Positions 1 to 11,530 are shown, counted from the stretch's first letter. The stretch: 64,000 bases of DNA from Ostrinia nubilalis (GCF_963855985.1 NC_087104.1:2790001-2854000), one strand, 5' to 3'. The notes: a model not told the origin generated them from the letters alone. A program made the numbers and translations.

Positions 1-212
1 TATCTTGCCTCTAACTGCAGGAACACAACAATGCTGTTAACATTGTTGTTATGGCGACAGACTTAGGTAAGATGGTGATAGCTAGCCAGGCGGACTTAGA
101 ACAAGCCCTACCATCAACCAAACTGCACAGAAAAATCTGCCCCCACTGGGAATTGAACCCGGGACCTCTGCGTCTGAACCAGGTGGTCTTACCACTAGAC
201 CACAGAGGCGGT
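1..212 (-). repeat. tRNA-derived SINE (family A), cut by window edge
   Basis: Read on the minus strand, this begins with a tRNA-like head (A box TGGTCTAGTGGT, B box GGTTCAATTCC) and continues into a body shared with 11,106-11,313, 13,145-13,385 and 41,320-41,632. The shared body includes a palindromic AACATTGTTGTT segment. The copy runs off the left edge. The long tRNA-unrelated body and the extra copies make it a SINE, not a tRNA gene. Confidence 0.75.
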
Positions 213-249
213 TTAATTTACGCCATACAAAACGGATGAACAATAAATT

Positions 250-395
250 ACCGAACAGGGAAGGTGTTGGACTAGCTGACTCGAGATCCGAGGAACGCTG
301 GTTCGAACCCCACCGCTGGACTGTGGTGAACCCACTCGTAACACAAGCATTATTTAGCTTGGTACGAGTGGTTAACGGGATGGTAATTTGTACAA
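250..395 (+). repeat. tRNA-like SINE fragment
   Basis: Holds a B-box-like GGTTCGAACCCC preceded by a degenerate A box and followed by non-tRNA sequence. No cloverleaf closes, so a functional tRNA is unlikely. No second copy was found in the window, so the family is not established. Confidence 0.4.
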
Positions 396-419
396 TTAAA
401 ATTAGTTTGCTTACAAAAT

Positions 420-543
420 TAAGGCTGAGTTGCACCACCTAACTTTGACCGTAACTATGACGATAACCGGTGTATATTGTATGGAGTTTGACAGATTTTT
501 GATGTTTGTCAAAGTTAAAGTAAGATGGTGCAACCCAGCCTTA
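420..543. mobile_element. Foldback MITE, GGCTGAGTTGCACC family
   Basis: The ends are inverted: TAAGGCTGAGTTGCACCA on the left and TGGTGCAACCCAGCCTTA on the right. Between them are the landmarks CGATAACCGGTG and TTTGTCAAAGTTAAAGTAAG. The same family recurs at 4,866-5,074, 13,978-14,035, 21,484-21,620, 25,534-25,657, 26,330-26,411 and 31,440-31,535. It is non-coding and about 125 bp. The superfamily is not determined. Confidence 0.75.
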
Positions 544-943
544 GTGTGTTTTTGTTTCAAGAGACACCAGAGAAAGCAAATAATTTACAGTTACTTGAAA
601 ATGAATTGGAACCTGAGCTGATTTATTGTTTAACAGTATCAACTAACCAATTACCATTATTATGAAATCAAACCCAAAGCTTAAACTTCATCGAATATAA
701 TATATTACTTAGCCATTTGTAATCGTGTCACTGAAAGCTATAATTACATAACGTGTTTATAATAAGTTACTTAATATTACGTTATTTAATATTTATGTAA
801 ATTAAATTTAACACTGTGGCTTGTTCCTTATTTATTATCTTATGAAATTACTCATTATTTATAGTTCTGCTGCTCTTTTGCTTTACTACGGTCAAAGGTT
901 TCTAATTGATGGGAAAATTTGCTGTTTTATTTATTTCCTTATA
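544..943. other. AT-rich spacer, nothing recognised
   Basis: No open frame with coding character, splice structure or repeat pair was found here. Confidence 0.5.
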
Positions 944-1507
944 CAGGGTGGCACATTGATAGTGTTCAAACTTAAAGGATTAAGTCTACTGCTCTAATGC
1001 AACCACTATTCCCAAGAGAAGGAAATTCAAGTCTTCCAAAAAATGTACCTTTTCATACAAATTGTCATCAGTAATTAATTAGCTAATTAGTATGGGGACG
1101 GCTTATATTTTTTAGACTGGATCATCATCATCATCATCATATCAGCCATAGGACGTCCACTGCTGAACATAGGCCTCCCCCAATGACTTCCACATCGCAC
1201 TGTTGGTAGCGGCCTGCATCCAGCGCCTTCCTGCTACCTTTATCAGTTCGTCGGTCCACCTTAGACTTAGACTGGATACTGGATATACTATAGTTTCAAA
1301 TAGGAAGTTTTTGCATTTGAGCAGTAGAATCAACCTTTTAAGTTCACTTTCTTGAAGTTTCTAATGACAATAATTTAGGATGTAAGACAAATCAATGAAA
1401 TAACTAACTTAATAAGTTCTATCTATTCGTGCTCAGTATGCGCCCAAACACCAATATTTCGGCATATTCTGTGTGACATGAGCACTTTTCAAATCTTTTA
1501 CACCCTG
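944..1507. mobile_element. Possible TA-flanked TIR element around an RTE fragment
   Basis: CAGGGTG preceded by TA at the left pairs with CACCCTG followed by TA at the right. This is the end type of several Tc1/mariner-like MITEs in this window. Similarity between the two arms fades after about ten bases, so the pairing is weak and may be chance. Confidence 0.3.
1122..1265 (-). repeat. RTE-type LINE 3' end with (CAT)n tail
   Basis: On the minus strand it encodes the C-terminus typical of lepidopteran RTE ORFs: RWTDELIKVAGRRWMQAAT, then GEAYVQQWTSYG and a stop. A short (CAT)n tail follows. Related 3' ends lie at 7,644, 29,329, 38,780, 39,597, 43,778, 44,600 and 56,719. Confidence 0.75.
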
Positions 1508-1930
1508 TATATGAATAGCCACATTAATATTTCTATGTAACAAGAGGTGCTTAATGCGGAATATTTTGCAATGTAGTGGCACTTTCTTTGAAGTTTCTAT
1601 ATTATAATAATTTAGGTACAAGTACAAGAAAACGTGTTTTGGCAATAAGAAGATAGTGAAAATTAGTAAGTTGTCTTACGAGTATAGGAGTCTTGTGGTA
1701 GAGTTGCAGTCTCTCGATCTGGGTCCTAGGTTCTTTTCCCAGCTGGAACATAAGAATTGCTTAGTGAGGAAAAGTTACTAAAGAAAGGATAATAAGTTAA
1801 CTCTATCTTTCTAGAATTCAATTAATTAAATATGAGCTTAAATGGAAATCCTCACAATTGTTTTTTTATTCTTATCTCATGGCTCCAATTGCATGAGGCT
1901 AACTAAGAATTACTTTTTCCCATGATTATA

Positions 1931-2152
1931 CAGGGTGTTTGGCGGAAGATTAGACAAACTTCGTGGGTGTATAGGTAAGGTCATTTTAAGAATACAAGTT
2001 CGCCCATTTGTCTCTAAGTGAGCTACTTTTTTTAATTGATATTTTTGTTTTTATTTATTTTTTTCCAAAATTTGACCTGAAAACTGCTTAAATTTTTTTT
2101 CTCGCGTGTTTTTAACAGCTTAAGTTTGTCTAACCTTCCGCCAAACACCCTG
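1931..2152. mobile_element. MITE with CAGGGTGTTTGGCGGAAG ends
   Basis: About 30-bp inverted ends: CAGGGTGTTTGGCGGAAG on the left and CTTCCGCCAAACACCCTG (one base different) on the right. An AT-rich core lies between, and TA precedes the left end. Non-coding; probably mobilised by a Tc1/mariner-type transposase (inference from end sequence and TA). Confidence 0.7.
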
Positions 2153-2389
2153 TTTTTCTCAAGAAACTACTAAATCTGTTACAACATGTACCTCGCTGTA
2201 AACTATTTCGGTGTTGCAACGACTTTTATGCCGATATCAACGGCGATATCAGGCGGAAGTTGATGTAATAATTAGTTATTTGATTAGGAAGAGGAAACTA
2301 ATTATAAATACACTGCAGATATGTGTCATCGTGGGATTTCATCCAAGTACTTTTTTTACCTACTGTCATAAGTAAACTTAAAAATTTTA

Positions 2390-2462
2390 AGCTTCTTCTT
2401 TTCGTGTCGACAACAAACCTACACAGTGTCAACCCAAAACTCCGCCACAAGGGTGGCTTAAC
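2390..2462. repeat. Dispersed repeat fragment shared with 56,255-56,330
   Basis: The phrase TTCGTGTCGACAACAAACC followed by ACACAGTGTC recurs, nearly unchanged, in intron 2 of the second lipid phosphatase gene at 56,255-56,330. The hAT element at 2,463 begins immediately after it. Confidence 0.6.
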
Positions 2463-2829
2463 TAGAGATGTGCCGCTGAGAAAGTTCTCGTTCCCGGCAA
2501 TATTCCCAGTGAGAATATTCTCGAGAACCGAGAACGCTCCCGGGAATATTCTCAGTGTTCTCGATAGCATACATTTAGTTTTAATTTTAATATTGTTGTT
2601 TATATGTGATATTATTTGTAATGTTTCGAAACTGGGCGTTAAGACTAGTCATTATAAACAAGGCATGATACGTGTGAGTGAGATATTGCTGTCTTGCTCA
2701 CTCTTTTCGTGGCGAACGCGTACCGCGGCTTTAGGACTCGGCTACGGTATTTGAACATCAGTGTGCCTCTGAGTTTTAAGGCCCTTGCCACCCTAGCGGT
2801 TTGCAAGCGGATTCAAAGCGGATTTAAAG

Positions 2830-3700
2830 CGGAGTGGCAACGCGACGGAGACGCCGCGTGAAAATATCGTGAAGCTTCCCGAAGGCTGCCCAGCCGAGCT
2901 GGATTCGATGATTGATCTTTTTTCGAAGTTGAACCTACCTAACTGGACTGTTTGTCCCAGGTACATTATTGTCAACAACTTCGAGTGTAGAATCTCCAGC
3001 TTTTAGAGGAGTGGGTGCAACACGGTCTTTAGACATGATTTTTAAATCTTGTCCATGTTCATTTTGAGACCCACTCGTTGAGAGACTCTATTGAGGCCAT
3101 CGAGCATTGTGCCTAAATCGTCCACGATCTCGGCCATGACTACGATATCGTCTGTTGTCTGGGTGATGTGCTCGCCGTTGATATGTTTGCTGAATCCGCT
3201 TTAGCCCAGAAGCTTAAAAACATCTTCAAGGGCGATGGTGATGACGTCTCCCTGTCCCACCCCTCGCTGCAACTGGATAGGTTTCGGGTCCTGATCTTGA
3301 AACGGACTGTCACTGTGGCGTATTTGTACAAGCCTTTCAACACTTTAATGTATCGATAGTCAATTTGGCACAGCTGGAAAGACTGCAGCACTGCCCATGT
3401 CTCAATCGAATCGAAGGCTTTCTCATAGTTTACAAACGCAAAGCGGCTGATTATACTCCTTGATCTTCCGTATAATCTGCCGTAGCGTATATTATTATGG
3501 TCTATGGTAAGTACTAAAGCCTTTTCGGAAACTGGCTTGTTCGGGGGGCTGAAAGTCGTCGAGCCTGTTAGCGTGACAATTCGTAATGACTATCGAAAAC
3601 AGCTTGTAGACATGGCTCAGAAGCGAAATGGGTCTATAATTCTTCAACAAGGTCTTGTCGCCTTTTTTGAAGATGAGTATCACCATACTTCTTTGCCATG
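2830..3700 (-). pseudogene. Broken RTE-type LINE reverse transcriptase
   Basis: Minus-strand fragments in shifting frames spell reverse-transcriptase landmarks in order: FKKGDKTLLKNYRPISLLSH at the 3,690 side, then AFVNYEKAFDSIE, then a GVGQGD-like segment, TTDDIVVMAE, and RIQLGWAAFGKL near 2,890. Several stops and frameshifts separate them. The palm motif FADD appears as TTDD. This is a dead copy inside the hAT element, so the LINE landed after the hAT or was carried with it. Confidence 0.75.
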
Positions 3701-4077
3701 CCTTAGGCGTTATTCCCTTGAGGATGACGGAATCAAGCAGCTTCTGAAAAGCCTTTAGTACCGGCGTTCCACCTGCTTTCAGAAGCTCAGCCGTGATTAC
3801 GGTGCCTTGTTGTTTTTCAGCTGTTTGAGAACCATTCTAATCTCGAATAGACTAATGTCCGGAATATATTCGGTAAGTGTCGGATCAATCTAGCTAGCAC
3901 GTATTTTCTATAAAAATGTGTCAAATCCGTCAGACTAGCTATCCACAACTTATCCAGAAGTGGCGAAACAGGCCCTTACTAAGCGATTGTGAAATATGCC
4001 CTTAATGTCAAATAAGAATAGTTTAAAAAACTAAAACACGCTTTTAATTACTAACAGCACCAAAAGGCCAAAAATCA

Positions 4078-4320
4078 TCAGGACCCTGGACATCATCTAG
4101 CATTAAAGTGCTCAAAAAGACAAATCCAACGAACCCAACTCGACGAGTTTCCGCCGTTTCGTTTAGGAGTTCCTATGGCCACCTCCTGACTCCATCATTA
4201 GGACCCTGGACATTATCTAGCACTTAAAGATCTCGAAAAGGCAAATCCAATGAACCCAAACTTGATGGATTCCGCCGTTTCGTTTAGGAATTCTTTTGGC
4301 CACCTTCCAGTCCCATCATC
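4078..4320. repeat. 121-bp direct tandem duplication
   Basis: GGACCCTGGACATCATCTAG at about 4,079 recurs as GGACCCTGGACATTATCTAG at about 4,200. Both units continue through TTCCGCCGTTTCGTTTAGGA to a CCATCAT border. The two units are clearly diverged, so the duplication is old. It lies inside the hAT element at 2,463-4,857. Confidence 0.7.
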
Positions 4321-4865
4321 AGACCAGCTGGTACCACAATATTGTATTGTCATCTAATCTACATAATATAATTGCCAAGTTTCATGATGATACAAGACTT
4401 AGAAGTGCGTGTAATTCAGATTCTAAGATTCCATTACATAGTTAGTTACATACACGACGACCTGATAAAAGCATGTTAAAAACGAAAAAATGGACAGTTA
4501 CATTATTTAATTACATGTTAAAAGAAATTTCTGTCATCTTACATATCATTAAAACGCCATTTCACGACGAAAAAAATAAAATATAATAAAGGTGCAGTTG
4601 CCGAGAATATTGCCGAGAAAGTTCCCGAGAATATTCTCGGGAACACTGGGAATATAGCCTTTCACTGCAAATAGAGTGTATTGTTTAATATACACTTATC
4701 TGTCGACTTAATTTAATACTATTTTACTTAAGAAAGTTTGTTTATTTCCATTTGATAAACATGAATCTCAACCTTTCTCACTTAGGAGAACGCTCCCGGG
4801 AGCGCTCCCGAGAATATTCTCAGTAGGAAGAGCGTTCTCGGGAACGGCACATCAATAGGCTTAAC

Positions 4866-5074
4866 GCTTAAAGCTGGGTTGCTGTACCATCTTAATTTAA
4901 CTTTAGCAAACGTCAAATTTCTGTCAGAATAAGTTAGTACCGTGCAACTCAGCCTAAGTTGCCACATATTAACTTTAACAGTAACTATTACTCTAACCGG
5001 TGTTTTTGTATGGAGTCTGAGATACTTTTAACTAAAACATAATTGAAGTAAGATGATGCAACCTAGACTTAGTC
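4866..5074. mobile_element. Two adjoining GGCTGAGTTGCACC-family MITE copies
   Basis: About 4,868-4,957 starts AAAGCTGGGTTGCTGTACCA and ends GTGCAACTCAGCCTAA. A second, more diverged copy runs directly on to GATGCAACCTAGACTTAG near 5,074 and contains the family landmark TCTAACCGGTGTTTTTGTA. They abut the right target duplication of the hAT element. Confidence 0.6.
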
Positions 5075-5331
5075 TTTTGGCGTATTTGTACAGAGCTTTT
5101 AAATACCATAAAAGCTTTCATAAAAGCCCAGAGTCTGGGCTTGTATGAAAATTTTTATAGTATTTAAATTTGATATTGAATATGAAGAACGTCTGGGCCA
5201 CAGATGTTCTTCATATTCTATTATATCAAAGTTATATCATTGATTGAGCGTTAATAATCGTTCATTATAACCATCGATGAATGGCTATGACAACTTTTTA
5301 CCAGCCATACTTTAGCTCACTTGCATTTCAA

Positions 5332-5383
<52 letters not shown>

Positions 5384-5604
5384 ATCTGAAATCTAGCATA
5401 AGCCACACCTAAAGGGGTATCTAGGTATATGGTTGCTGTAGTGTTGACAACTTGACATTCTGCACCAGACACCTCTATAAGTGTCTGCAAACCAGGCATT
5501 CTGAGAAAGCAGGCCTATTTGAGAGATATAGCTTTGAATTATGATATCTAACCTAAAACAGGTAGGAATGAGATACGCTCAAAGTTTCCATTAGAAACTT
5601 GCAC
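5075..5604. repeat. Spacer with (AAAT)n microsatellite and small hairpin
   Basis: A perfect run of AAAT units occupies about 5,331-5,384. A short hairpin, GAATATGAAGAAC at 5,178-5,190 and GTTCTTCATATTC at 5,206-5,218, lies upstream. No gene is seen. Confidence 0.7.
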
Positions 5605-5779
5605 CAGAGGGCTGAGTGTGAATTTACATCAAACTTCGTCACTAGTGAGCGCATAATAAAGTTACATTAAATGTACAGCGCCCCTAGCGGAAACTCTCAA
5701 GAACTAAAATATCAATCATTCATTTTTTAACGCGCTCACTAGTGCGGACTTTTGATGCAAACTCACACTCAGCCCTCTG
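5605..5779. mobile_element. MITE with ~45-bp inverted ends (CAGAGGGCTGAGTGTG)
   Basis: Left end CAGAGGGCTGAGTGTG, continuing to CACTAGTGAGCGC. Right end GCGCTCACTAGTGCGGAC, continuing to CACACTCAGCCCTCTG. The arms are nearly complementary over about 45 bases, with a core of about 80 bases. Non-coding. No clear target duplication was identified. Confidence 0.75.
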
Positions 5780-8021
5780 TAAGTAACTGACAAACTGTCA
5801 AAAACATCTTTTGTAAAGCAGATACCTATACAGTCCGCATCCACGTTTTTCCCGCGACCTTCACCGGAGCAGGACCGATTGTTGTGGAAAAGGCTTTGTC
5901 CACCAGTGAACGTCATTTGGCTAAGACTGACAGACAGACCTAGTATTTTTCTTATAAATTTTCCTGATCGCAAAGATTGTCCATCCAACGATTGAGCTAT
6001 AATGTCAGACGCCTATGGCCATTATGGTTATGGTCAGATTCATTATGTTGGACATCAGATCACAACAACCTCAGTTATAATGCTATAGAATCATTATCTT
6101 GTCTGAAACAGTCCGTTAGTTTCTCACTAAAACCTAATCTTATCAAACTAGGCATTCGTTGTTAACCAAGCTTGAGGAGGTATCTAAATATTTCAATCTC
6201 TAAAGACTAGGTCAATCCAACAAAAGTCCCTTATTCACATCTGAATTATCCAAATATCTCGCACGCTTGGTTCCCCAAAAATAGGCTCGTCTTATGGATA
6301 CGCAATGACCCCACACGTTCAATTACCTTCACGAAATGCATTACTCACAAACTTGAGTTTACAGACGTGTAGTTAAATTTGAACTTTATACCAAAGGTTG
6401 AGAGATGAAGATGTGTTTTTAAACTTGTAGTTTGTTTATATGCAACCAGGTCAGTCGATGCAGCATGTTAATTTAATAAAACCCACCTTTTGTATTTGAC
6501 TATCATTCATTGATTAGCGCGACCGATTTCTATGATAAGTAATTGTAAGAAATTAATTTAATTTGGTGATGAAGGTTCAGTGACTGGTTTTGGAGTTGCG
6601 ATCAAGCAAGCAAACTCATCTAAGATCTAGATTTTATTTATTTTAAATCTGCGTGCATAATTTTATTACCTTTTAAATTTGCAGTATTCTTTTATTGCTA
6701 TCTATAAACATTTTGTCTCAACTACAATAGAACGCGAAATCTTATATTTTGTCTCAAGTAATATTTTTTGGCCATTAAACATCCATTGCATAACTAAAAC
6801 CTCCCAAAACACTTGTTCAAAATTATAGGTACCTATAAATATGAACGTTAGAATATTTGGAAAAGTCGTAGCATTCTCTTTTTTTTTCTGAAAAAAAATT
6901 AAATTGAATCTTCATAAAAAATAAATTTTGCTTTTTGTTGATGTTTTATTGTGTTGCTGTTGCATTTCGTAACTATTGTTGTGTTTTTAACTAACTCACT
7001 AAAAAGATACTAAAGAGTTAAGGTACATAGGGTCTTTAGACCCCAATGACCGAGTCTAGTGCCTTCCATCCTCGTGCACGCGCGGAGGTCGCGTCACTCG
7101 CGGGGAAATAGCTATTTCCTCGCGAAAAATACACGCTGATATTGCGTGCGCGCACGTCGTAGATTTTCGATATTCTGTAAAAAATTAGGGAAAACAGGTT
7201 TTTGTGTAAAGACAAGTTTTTTCATGGTTATTGATCTGTTGAAATATTAAGTATTTCCCCCCATGATCGGGTCTACAAAATGTCAGTAAAGTTTAGAGTT
7301 GAATACCTAGGTAGGTACTTTACTTAGTTACAACTTAGTAAGTTATTAAGTTTTTATTTTGCTTCTTTTCAGCGTTTATTTTAGACATTATCCTAAAAAA
7401 AACTTCCTTCTAACAGAACCTGTAAGAGCACTGAGAACTACTGAGAATAAAAATGTGAACTGCAGTCGCGCCGCGCAAACTAGCGATCCGTATGTTTCGG
7501 CACCTCCGTCATCGATCGCTCGCAGTGCAATTGCAATTGCGGTTGTGCTGCCCTACTTACAATGTAGGTACAGTGCACGCATTGAGATGCACGAAACCAC
7601 TGAAAATTATTTAGTTTTCGTAAAATAATGACTAAGTAAAGCAAAATTTCAGCCACAGGACGTCCACTGCTGAACATAGACCTCCGCCAAAATTGTCTGG
7701 TTGGAAGAGGCCTACATCCAGCGCCTTTCTGCTAGCTTTTATGAGGTCGTCATCTGTCCACACCTAGCAAGCTTGAGTTGGTTCAAGTTTTAAGCGCCGT
7801 GTCCGAATACAAGCCTAAAAGCTTCCTGTTTGACCAAGCCTTTAAATTTATAGTGTAGACTCGACATACCCATGCCCTACCCATTACATCGGCGACTTCC
7901 TTCTACTTTTCTCCATTTATCACCAGGTCAGAGGCGCCTGCGACGACAGCCGATATATCTCTGCAAAGACTTGGAAACAGGGTCGGATTTAGACTTTTGA
8001 TGCTCTAAGGGTCACAGCAGA
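5780..8021. other. Repeat-poor spacer; GC-rich patch and RTE scrap
   Basis: Mostly AT-rich without coding signal. A GC- and CpG-rich patch at about 7,045-7,165 (CGCGCGGAGGTCGCG, GTGCGCGCACGTCG) stands out. It has no ORF or splice site attached, so it could be a regulatory island or a transposon remnant. A minus-strand RTE 3' fragment with CAGGACGTCCACTGCTGAAC sits at 7,644-7,780. Confidence 0.4.
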
Positions 8022-8268
8022 ACATGCTACTTTTTAGCATCGGCGATTGTGAAACTGTATCGATGCTGAATCACGTCATGGCGACTCTCTGTGTTCGATC
8101 GCAGCATCAGAATCGCGCGCTTTAGCGACTCTATCGATGCAGCATCACGATTTCGCTCGAGCTTCGCAAAGCGACTCAATCGCCACGTTTGGCGTTTTTA
8201 AATGTGCGGTATGGAATGTGTGGTCGCTGCATTCAGCTTCTAAAAATCTAAGCTAAAAGTAGCATGTG
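8022..8268. mobile_element. MITE with ACATGCTACTTTTTAGC ends
   Basis: Inverted ends ACATGCTACTTTTTAGC and GCTAAAAGTAGCATGT, with a GC-richer core that repeats words like GCGACTC and ATCGATGC. Non-coding and about 247 bp. Confidence 0.65.
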
Positions 8269-8615
8269 TCCTCTTTTTTATTGAAGTGTATCTTGCCACT
8301 TACACGGTTATTCAGTTTGCGAAAAATAGTTTTTATGTAACTACTAGAATTTTTTTGGTGACCCCCGTACGACATGATACCCTAAGCAATTGCTTAATTT
8401 GCAGGGCTAATCCGGCACTGCTTAGAAACTTATGTTAATACTGCCAGGCGATAAATTATTGATTGCACGACGCATTTAGCTTTATAATTTCACTTGCATT
8501 TGCATAATGAGTGGTGATAACGCGTTCGGATTGTCAAATGAGAGTTTTAACTGAGGTGTTAAGATTTATTGGCGATAATTTGCTTAATAAAGATTTGTGT
8601 TTACATTTTGTTGAG

Positions 8616-8874
8616 TTTAAGGCCCAGAACAGACGGCACAGTAGATAGTAGATTTAGCTCATATATATACTGTGCAGACGGTGAAACGCAACTGCAACGA
8701 AACTGCAATTTTGTGATGATTCTGATTAATGAAACTGAAACTGAAAGTGTCAAACTGATCGCGTCATGTGTGGTCTCTCAACGGACGCTATGGCAGAAAC
8801 TTAGATGCAACTCAAAAGTAACTAGCAGTTGTAGTTTCGTTACAGTTGCGTTTCACCGTCTGTTCTGGGCCTAA
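8616..8874. mobile_element. Foldback MITE, GGCCCAGAACAGACGG ends
   Basis: Left TTAAGGCCCAGAACAG with GTGAAACGCAACTGCAACGA; right CTGTTCTGGGCCTAA with the complementary GTTACAGTTGCGTTTCAC. The left arm is interrupted by a 38-bp insert (8,637-8,674) with CACAGTA/TACTGTG ends and a duplicated CAGACGG on each side. Confidence 0.7.
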
Positions 8875-8879
8875 GGTTA

Positions 8880-8990
8880 ACCCCACACTTGCTAGTGTAA
8901 GCCAAATCCTCCATTTGCCTCTGGTAAATTAGAGGGTCATGCTCCTACAGTGGACAGAGACTAAATTACTTGATGATGAATGTTTAGAAC
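8880..8990. repeat. Dispersed repeat shared with 42,268-42,370
   Basis: The phrase CCATTTGCCTCTGGTAAATT followed by AGAGGGTC recurs in the window, and a scrap appears near 22,740-22,790. It looks like a retroelement 3' end; the family is unknown to me. Confidence 0.5.
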
Positions 8991-9573
8991 ATCACAGGCT
9001 TACGCAGATGCAATTTTTGATTGTAAAATCATAGGTATTGGAGAGTCGTTTTACCAAAGTTCAGGTCTAGATAATCTAGATTAGCCTGAAAGCCTGAATT
9101 TTAATTAAAGAGACTCTCAGATAATAATATAAGCAGTTAGTAAACGTTTTTAAACTCTTTTTACACCAATAAAATTAGAGGAAAATAATGTCTCCATACT
9201 ATAATTATTATTATTAATTATTAATGACACTACTGAATGACGACTTACAACAAAATGAAAGATCTTAAAGAAGTCGCCGCACCACACAAATATTTTTATT
9301 AATAAACCGATTCGGATGCGGCTTTCTCTGACAGCCTCTTACTACAAAGAACCGTTACAATTTTAATTAGCTAATCAAACTTAACTAAAGAGATAGGGTA
9401 TCACATAATGATGGAGGCGAAACATATGGTTTTCTTAATAAATTTATTACGCCTACGCGTTTTTAATCTAAAAATGTTAATAATGATGATAAGTTATGCG
9501 CTTGCATTGTATGCAATTGAGAACAAAGGCTGTGGCCTGTGTGAGAGCGACTCGATAGCTCTAAAAACCATTT

Positions 9574-9779
9574 AGTGTATGCGCACACTAGGCTACACGC
9601 GACAGCGATGGCTATTCTAGAAAATTTCATATAATAGCGTGTCGTCGCAACTCTACAACTTTTGACGCCTAGTGTGCGAAGTTTTGAACAAAATATATGA
9701 AATTGTCGGCCGCAGTCTGTCGTCGCATCTAAGTCGCCCTGCTGTCGCTGTCGCGTGTCGCCTAGTGTGCGCCTACACT
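9574..9779. mobile_element. MITE with GCGCACACTAGGC ends
   Basis: AGTGTATGCGCACACTAGGC on the left faces GCCTAGTGTGCGCCTACACT on the right. The arms extend over CGACAGCG repeats for about 40 bases. The core is rich in CGTCGCA words. Non-coding. Confidence 0.7.
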
Positions 9780-11105
9780 GAAACAATGTTACTTATAACT
9801 TACAACTTATTTACCGTATATCAATCCAATTAAGTAGACGTATATTTTTGCTACAATTTCCAATTACTTTTTATCAAGTCCAATTAGGATCAATAAACTA
9901 CGTTTACTAATTACTAAGTTGGTATTTACAGGTTGTAATTGGTATAAATATAATTTTATTTATTACAATATTTGTTCACTTGAAAGCGAATTTCACTCAT
10001 AATAAAATAAAGTATCAACTTTATTAGAATCATGTCTAATTGCCTCAAGAAACTATGACAATTAAAATGTTCATACATGTGTTACAAATAAATACTTAGT
10101 TACAGAAAAATAAAAGCGTGAAAACCGTACAATATCTTCCAATCGCAGAAATAATCAATTAACATCTAAACATTGAAAACATTGAATTTTACACATTAAT
10201 ACAGAGAATTGGATTGGTAATTTATAATACTAAAATAATATTGAAAATAATTATCTATATATTTCATCATGTGGGACTAGAGGCATTTGTCGTATTTTAA
10301 GGTACAAAATAAATCAATTTTATTTCTTTTTACAAAATACATAAAGTCACAGTTTGTACAGGTCATTATAACAACAAGGATCAAAAACATGCAATTCTTA
10401 AACACAAAAAAAATTAACCACAAATGCAAGCAAGGTTTTAATACCACCTAAACCCCGCTCGCAGTCAGGCCCCGTCCCATCGCCCACTCTATTATTTTCG
10501 TCTGCCCATGCTTTCTCCTCCCGATTAGTATGTCCGATATTCCATATTAATATCTAATAATAACCGTTGTCTGTCTGTTGCACTATTGTCAAACAAACGA
10601 TGTTAACACGTTGATTAATATTGTTTTATTGTTACGTTGATGTTTTATTGTTTGTTGTGATTTGTTTTGGTTCTTAGATTGTGCTGCAGCACACTCAGAA
10701 GGTGGGTTGATCTACTAGTTGTCCGTGGTAGGTAATAAGAAAGAACTGGCAATTCTTCAAACAAAGGCTATACAATTAACATTGTTCTTTAGTCACTAAA
10801 ACTCCCCGAGTTCCAATGTTCTTAATCTAATTTAATTAAACTTAATAATTTACTTATAACAGACTTTTGTTTGAACAAAATATAATGTTAAGATTCACTT
10901 CAGACTTCAATCTAAAGTTAATTGACCTAATATAAATATTTGTATGGCATTGCTCACTTAACGGTTAATGTTGGACCTGTCGAACCTAGGAAATGATCAG
11001 TCACCTCCACTGCGTTTGTCAAAATTATTTAGACCAGTGTTTCTCAAACTGTGATACTTACTTACACGGGCCTTTGGGGGTTCGTCAATGTTCATAACGA
11101 GTTCG
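9780..11105. other. AT-rich spacer, nothing recognised
   Basis: No exon-like segment. A short C-rich patch near 10,450-10,520 has no open frame or repeat partner. Confidence 0.4.
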
Positions 11106-11313
11106 TTTTTTTTTATCCACAATAAGGAAGCTCTTGGCCTGTATCTCACCTGATGGTGAGTGATGATCAGGCCGAAGGTGGAAGCGAGATTCACCCGGAA
11201 TCCTCAACCACGGAGGAACTGGCTATCATACCTCTAACTGCTGGAACACAACAATGCTGTTAACATTGTTGTTATGGCGACAGACAGGTAAGATGGTGGT
11301 AGCTAGGTAGTAT
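11106..11313 (-). repeat. SINE family A copy
   Basis: Shares GAAGCTCTTGGCCTGTATCT, the GATCAGGCCGAAGGTGGAAG block and the AACATTGTTGTTATGGCGAC body with the copies at 1, 13,145 and 41,320. The tRNA head is missing here, so the copy is 5'-truncated. Confidence 0.7.
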
Positions 11314-11348
11314 TTTTAGAAGAAAAAGACCTTACTTATTATAAAAAT

Positions 11349-11530
11349 CTAGCTTTTGCCCGTGTCTGGCTTCGCCTTTGTAAACCTACTGTGGACGCCC
11401 TGCCCCATCTAGAAGACTTATGACCTAAAGTCAAGTAAGTCATGGTGAAAGACTTTTTGAAAACAGTTCAGTAGTTTTTGAGTTACAAACACAAATTAAA
11501 ATATTTCCTATTTGTAATATCAGTAGTAAA
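11349..11530 (-). mobile_element. Helitron-like fragment, degraded
   Basis: Begins CTAGCTTTTGCCCGTGTCTG, the reverse complement of the usual lepidopteran Helitron 3' end, and carries the internal GTTCAGTAGTTTTTGAGTTA typical of the same family. The 5' terminus is not clear. Confidence 0.45.

Larger units (their letters stand above)
2463..4857. mobile_element. hAT-type element, 2.4 kb, 8-bp TSD GGCTTAAC
   Basis: GGCTTAAC at 2,455-2,462 is repeated exactly at 4,858-4,865. The element ends are TAGAGATGTGCCG on the left and CGGCACATCAATA on the right, close to inverted repeats. An 8-bp duplication with TAGAGATG-like ends fits hAT transposons. Just inside each end are clustered palindromic words such as GAGAATATTCTC and CTCCCGGGAA (about 2,511-2,564, 4,600-4,655 and 4,785-4,822), which may be transposase binding sites. 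No hAT transposase gene is visible. The interior is filled by an RTE reverse-transcriptase remnant and a 121-bp tandem duplication, so the copy is non-autonomous and has captured later insertions. Confidence 0.8.

Noticed and set aside
160..212. tRNA gene candidate on minus strand
   Set aside because: Part of a SINE with a copy at 41,572-41,632; not a free-standing tRNA.
82..438. 118-codon minus-strand open frame
   Set aside because: It overlaps two SINE heads and a MITE; the peptide has no domain and the frame is explained by repeat composition.
5331..5384. CRISPR-like regular repeat
   Set aside because: Simple AAAT microsatellite without spacers; eukaryotic context.
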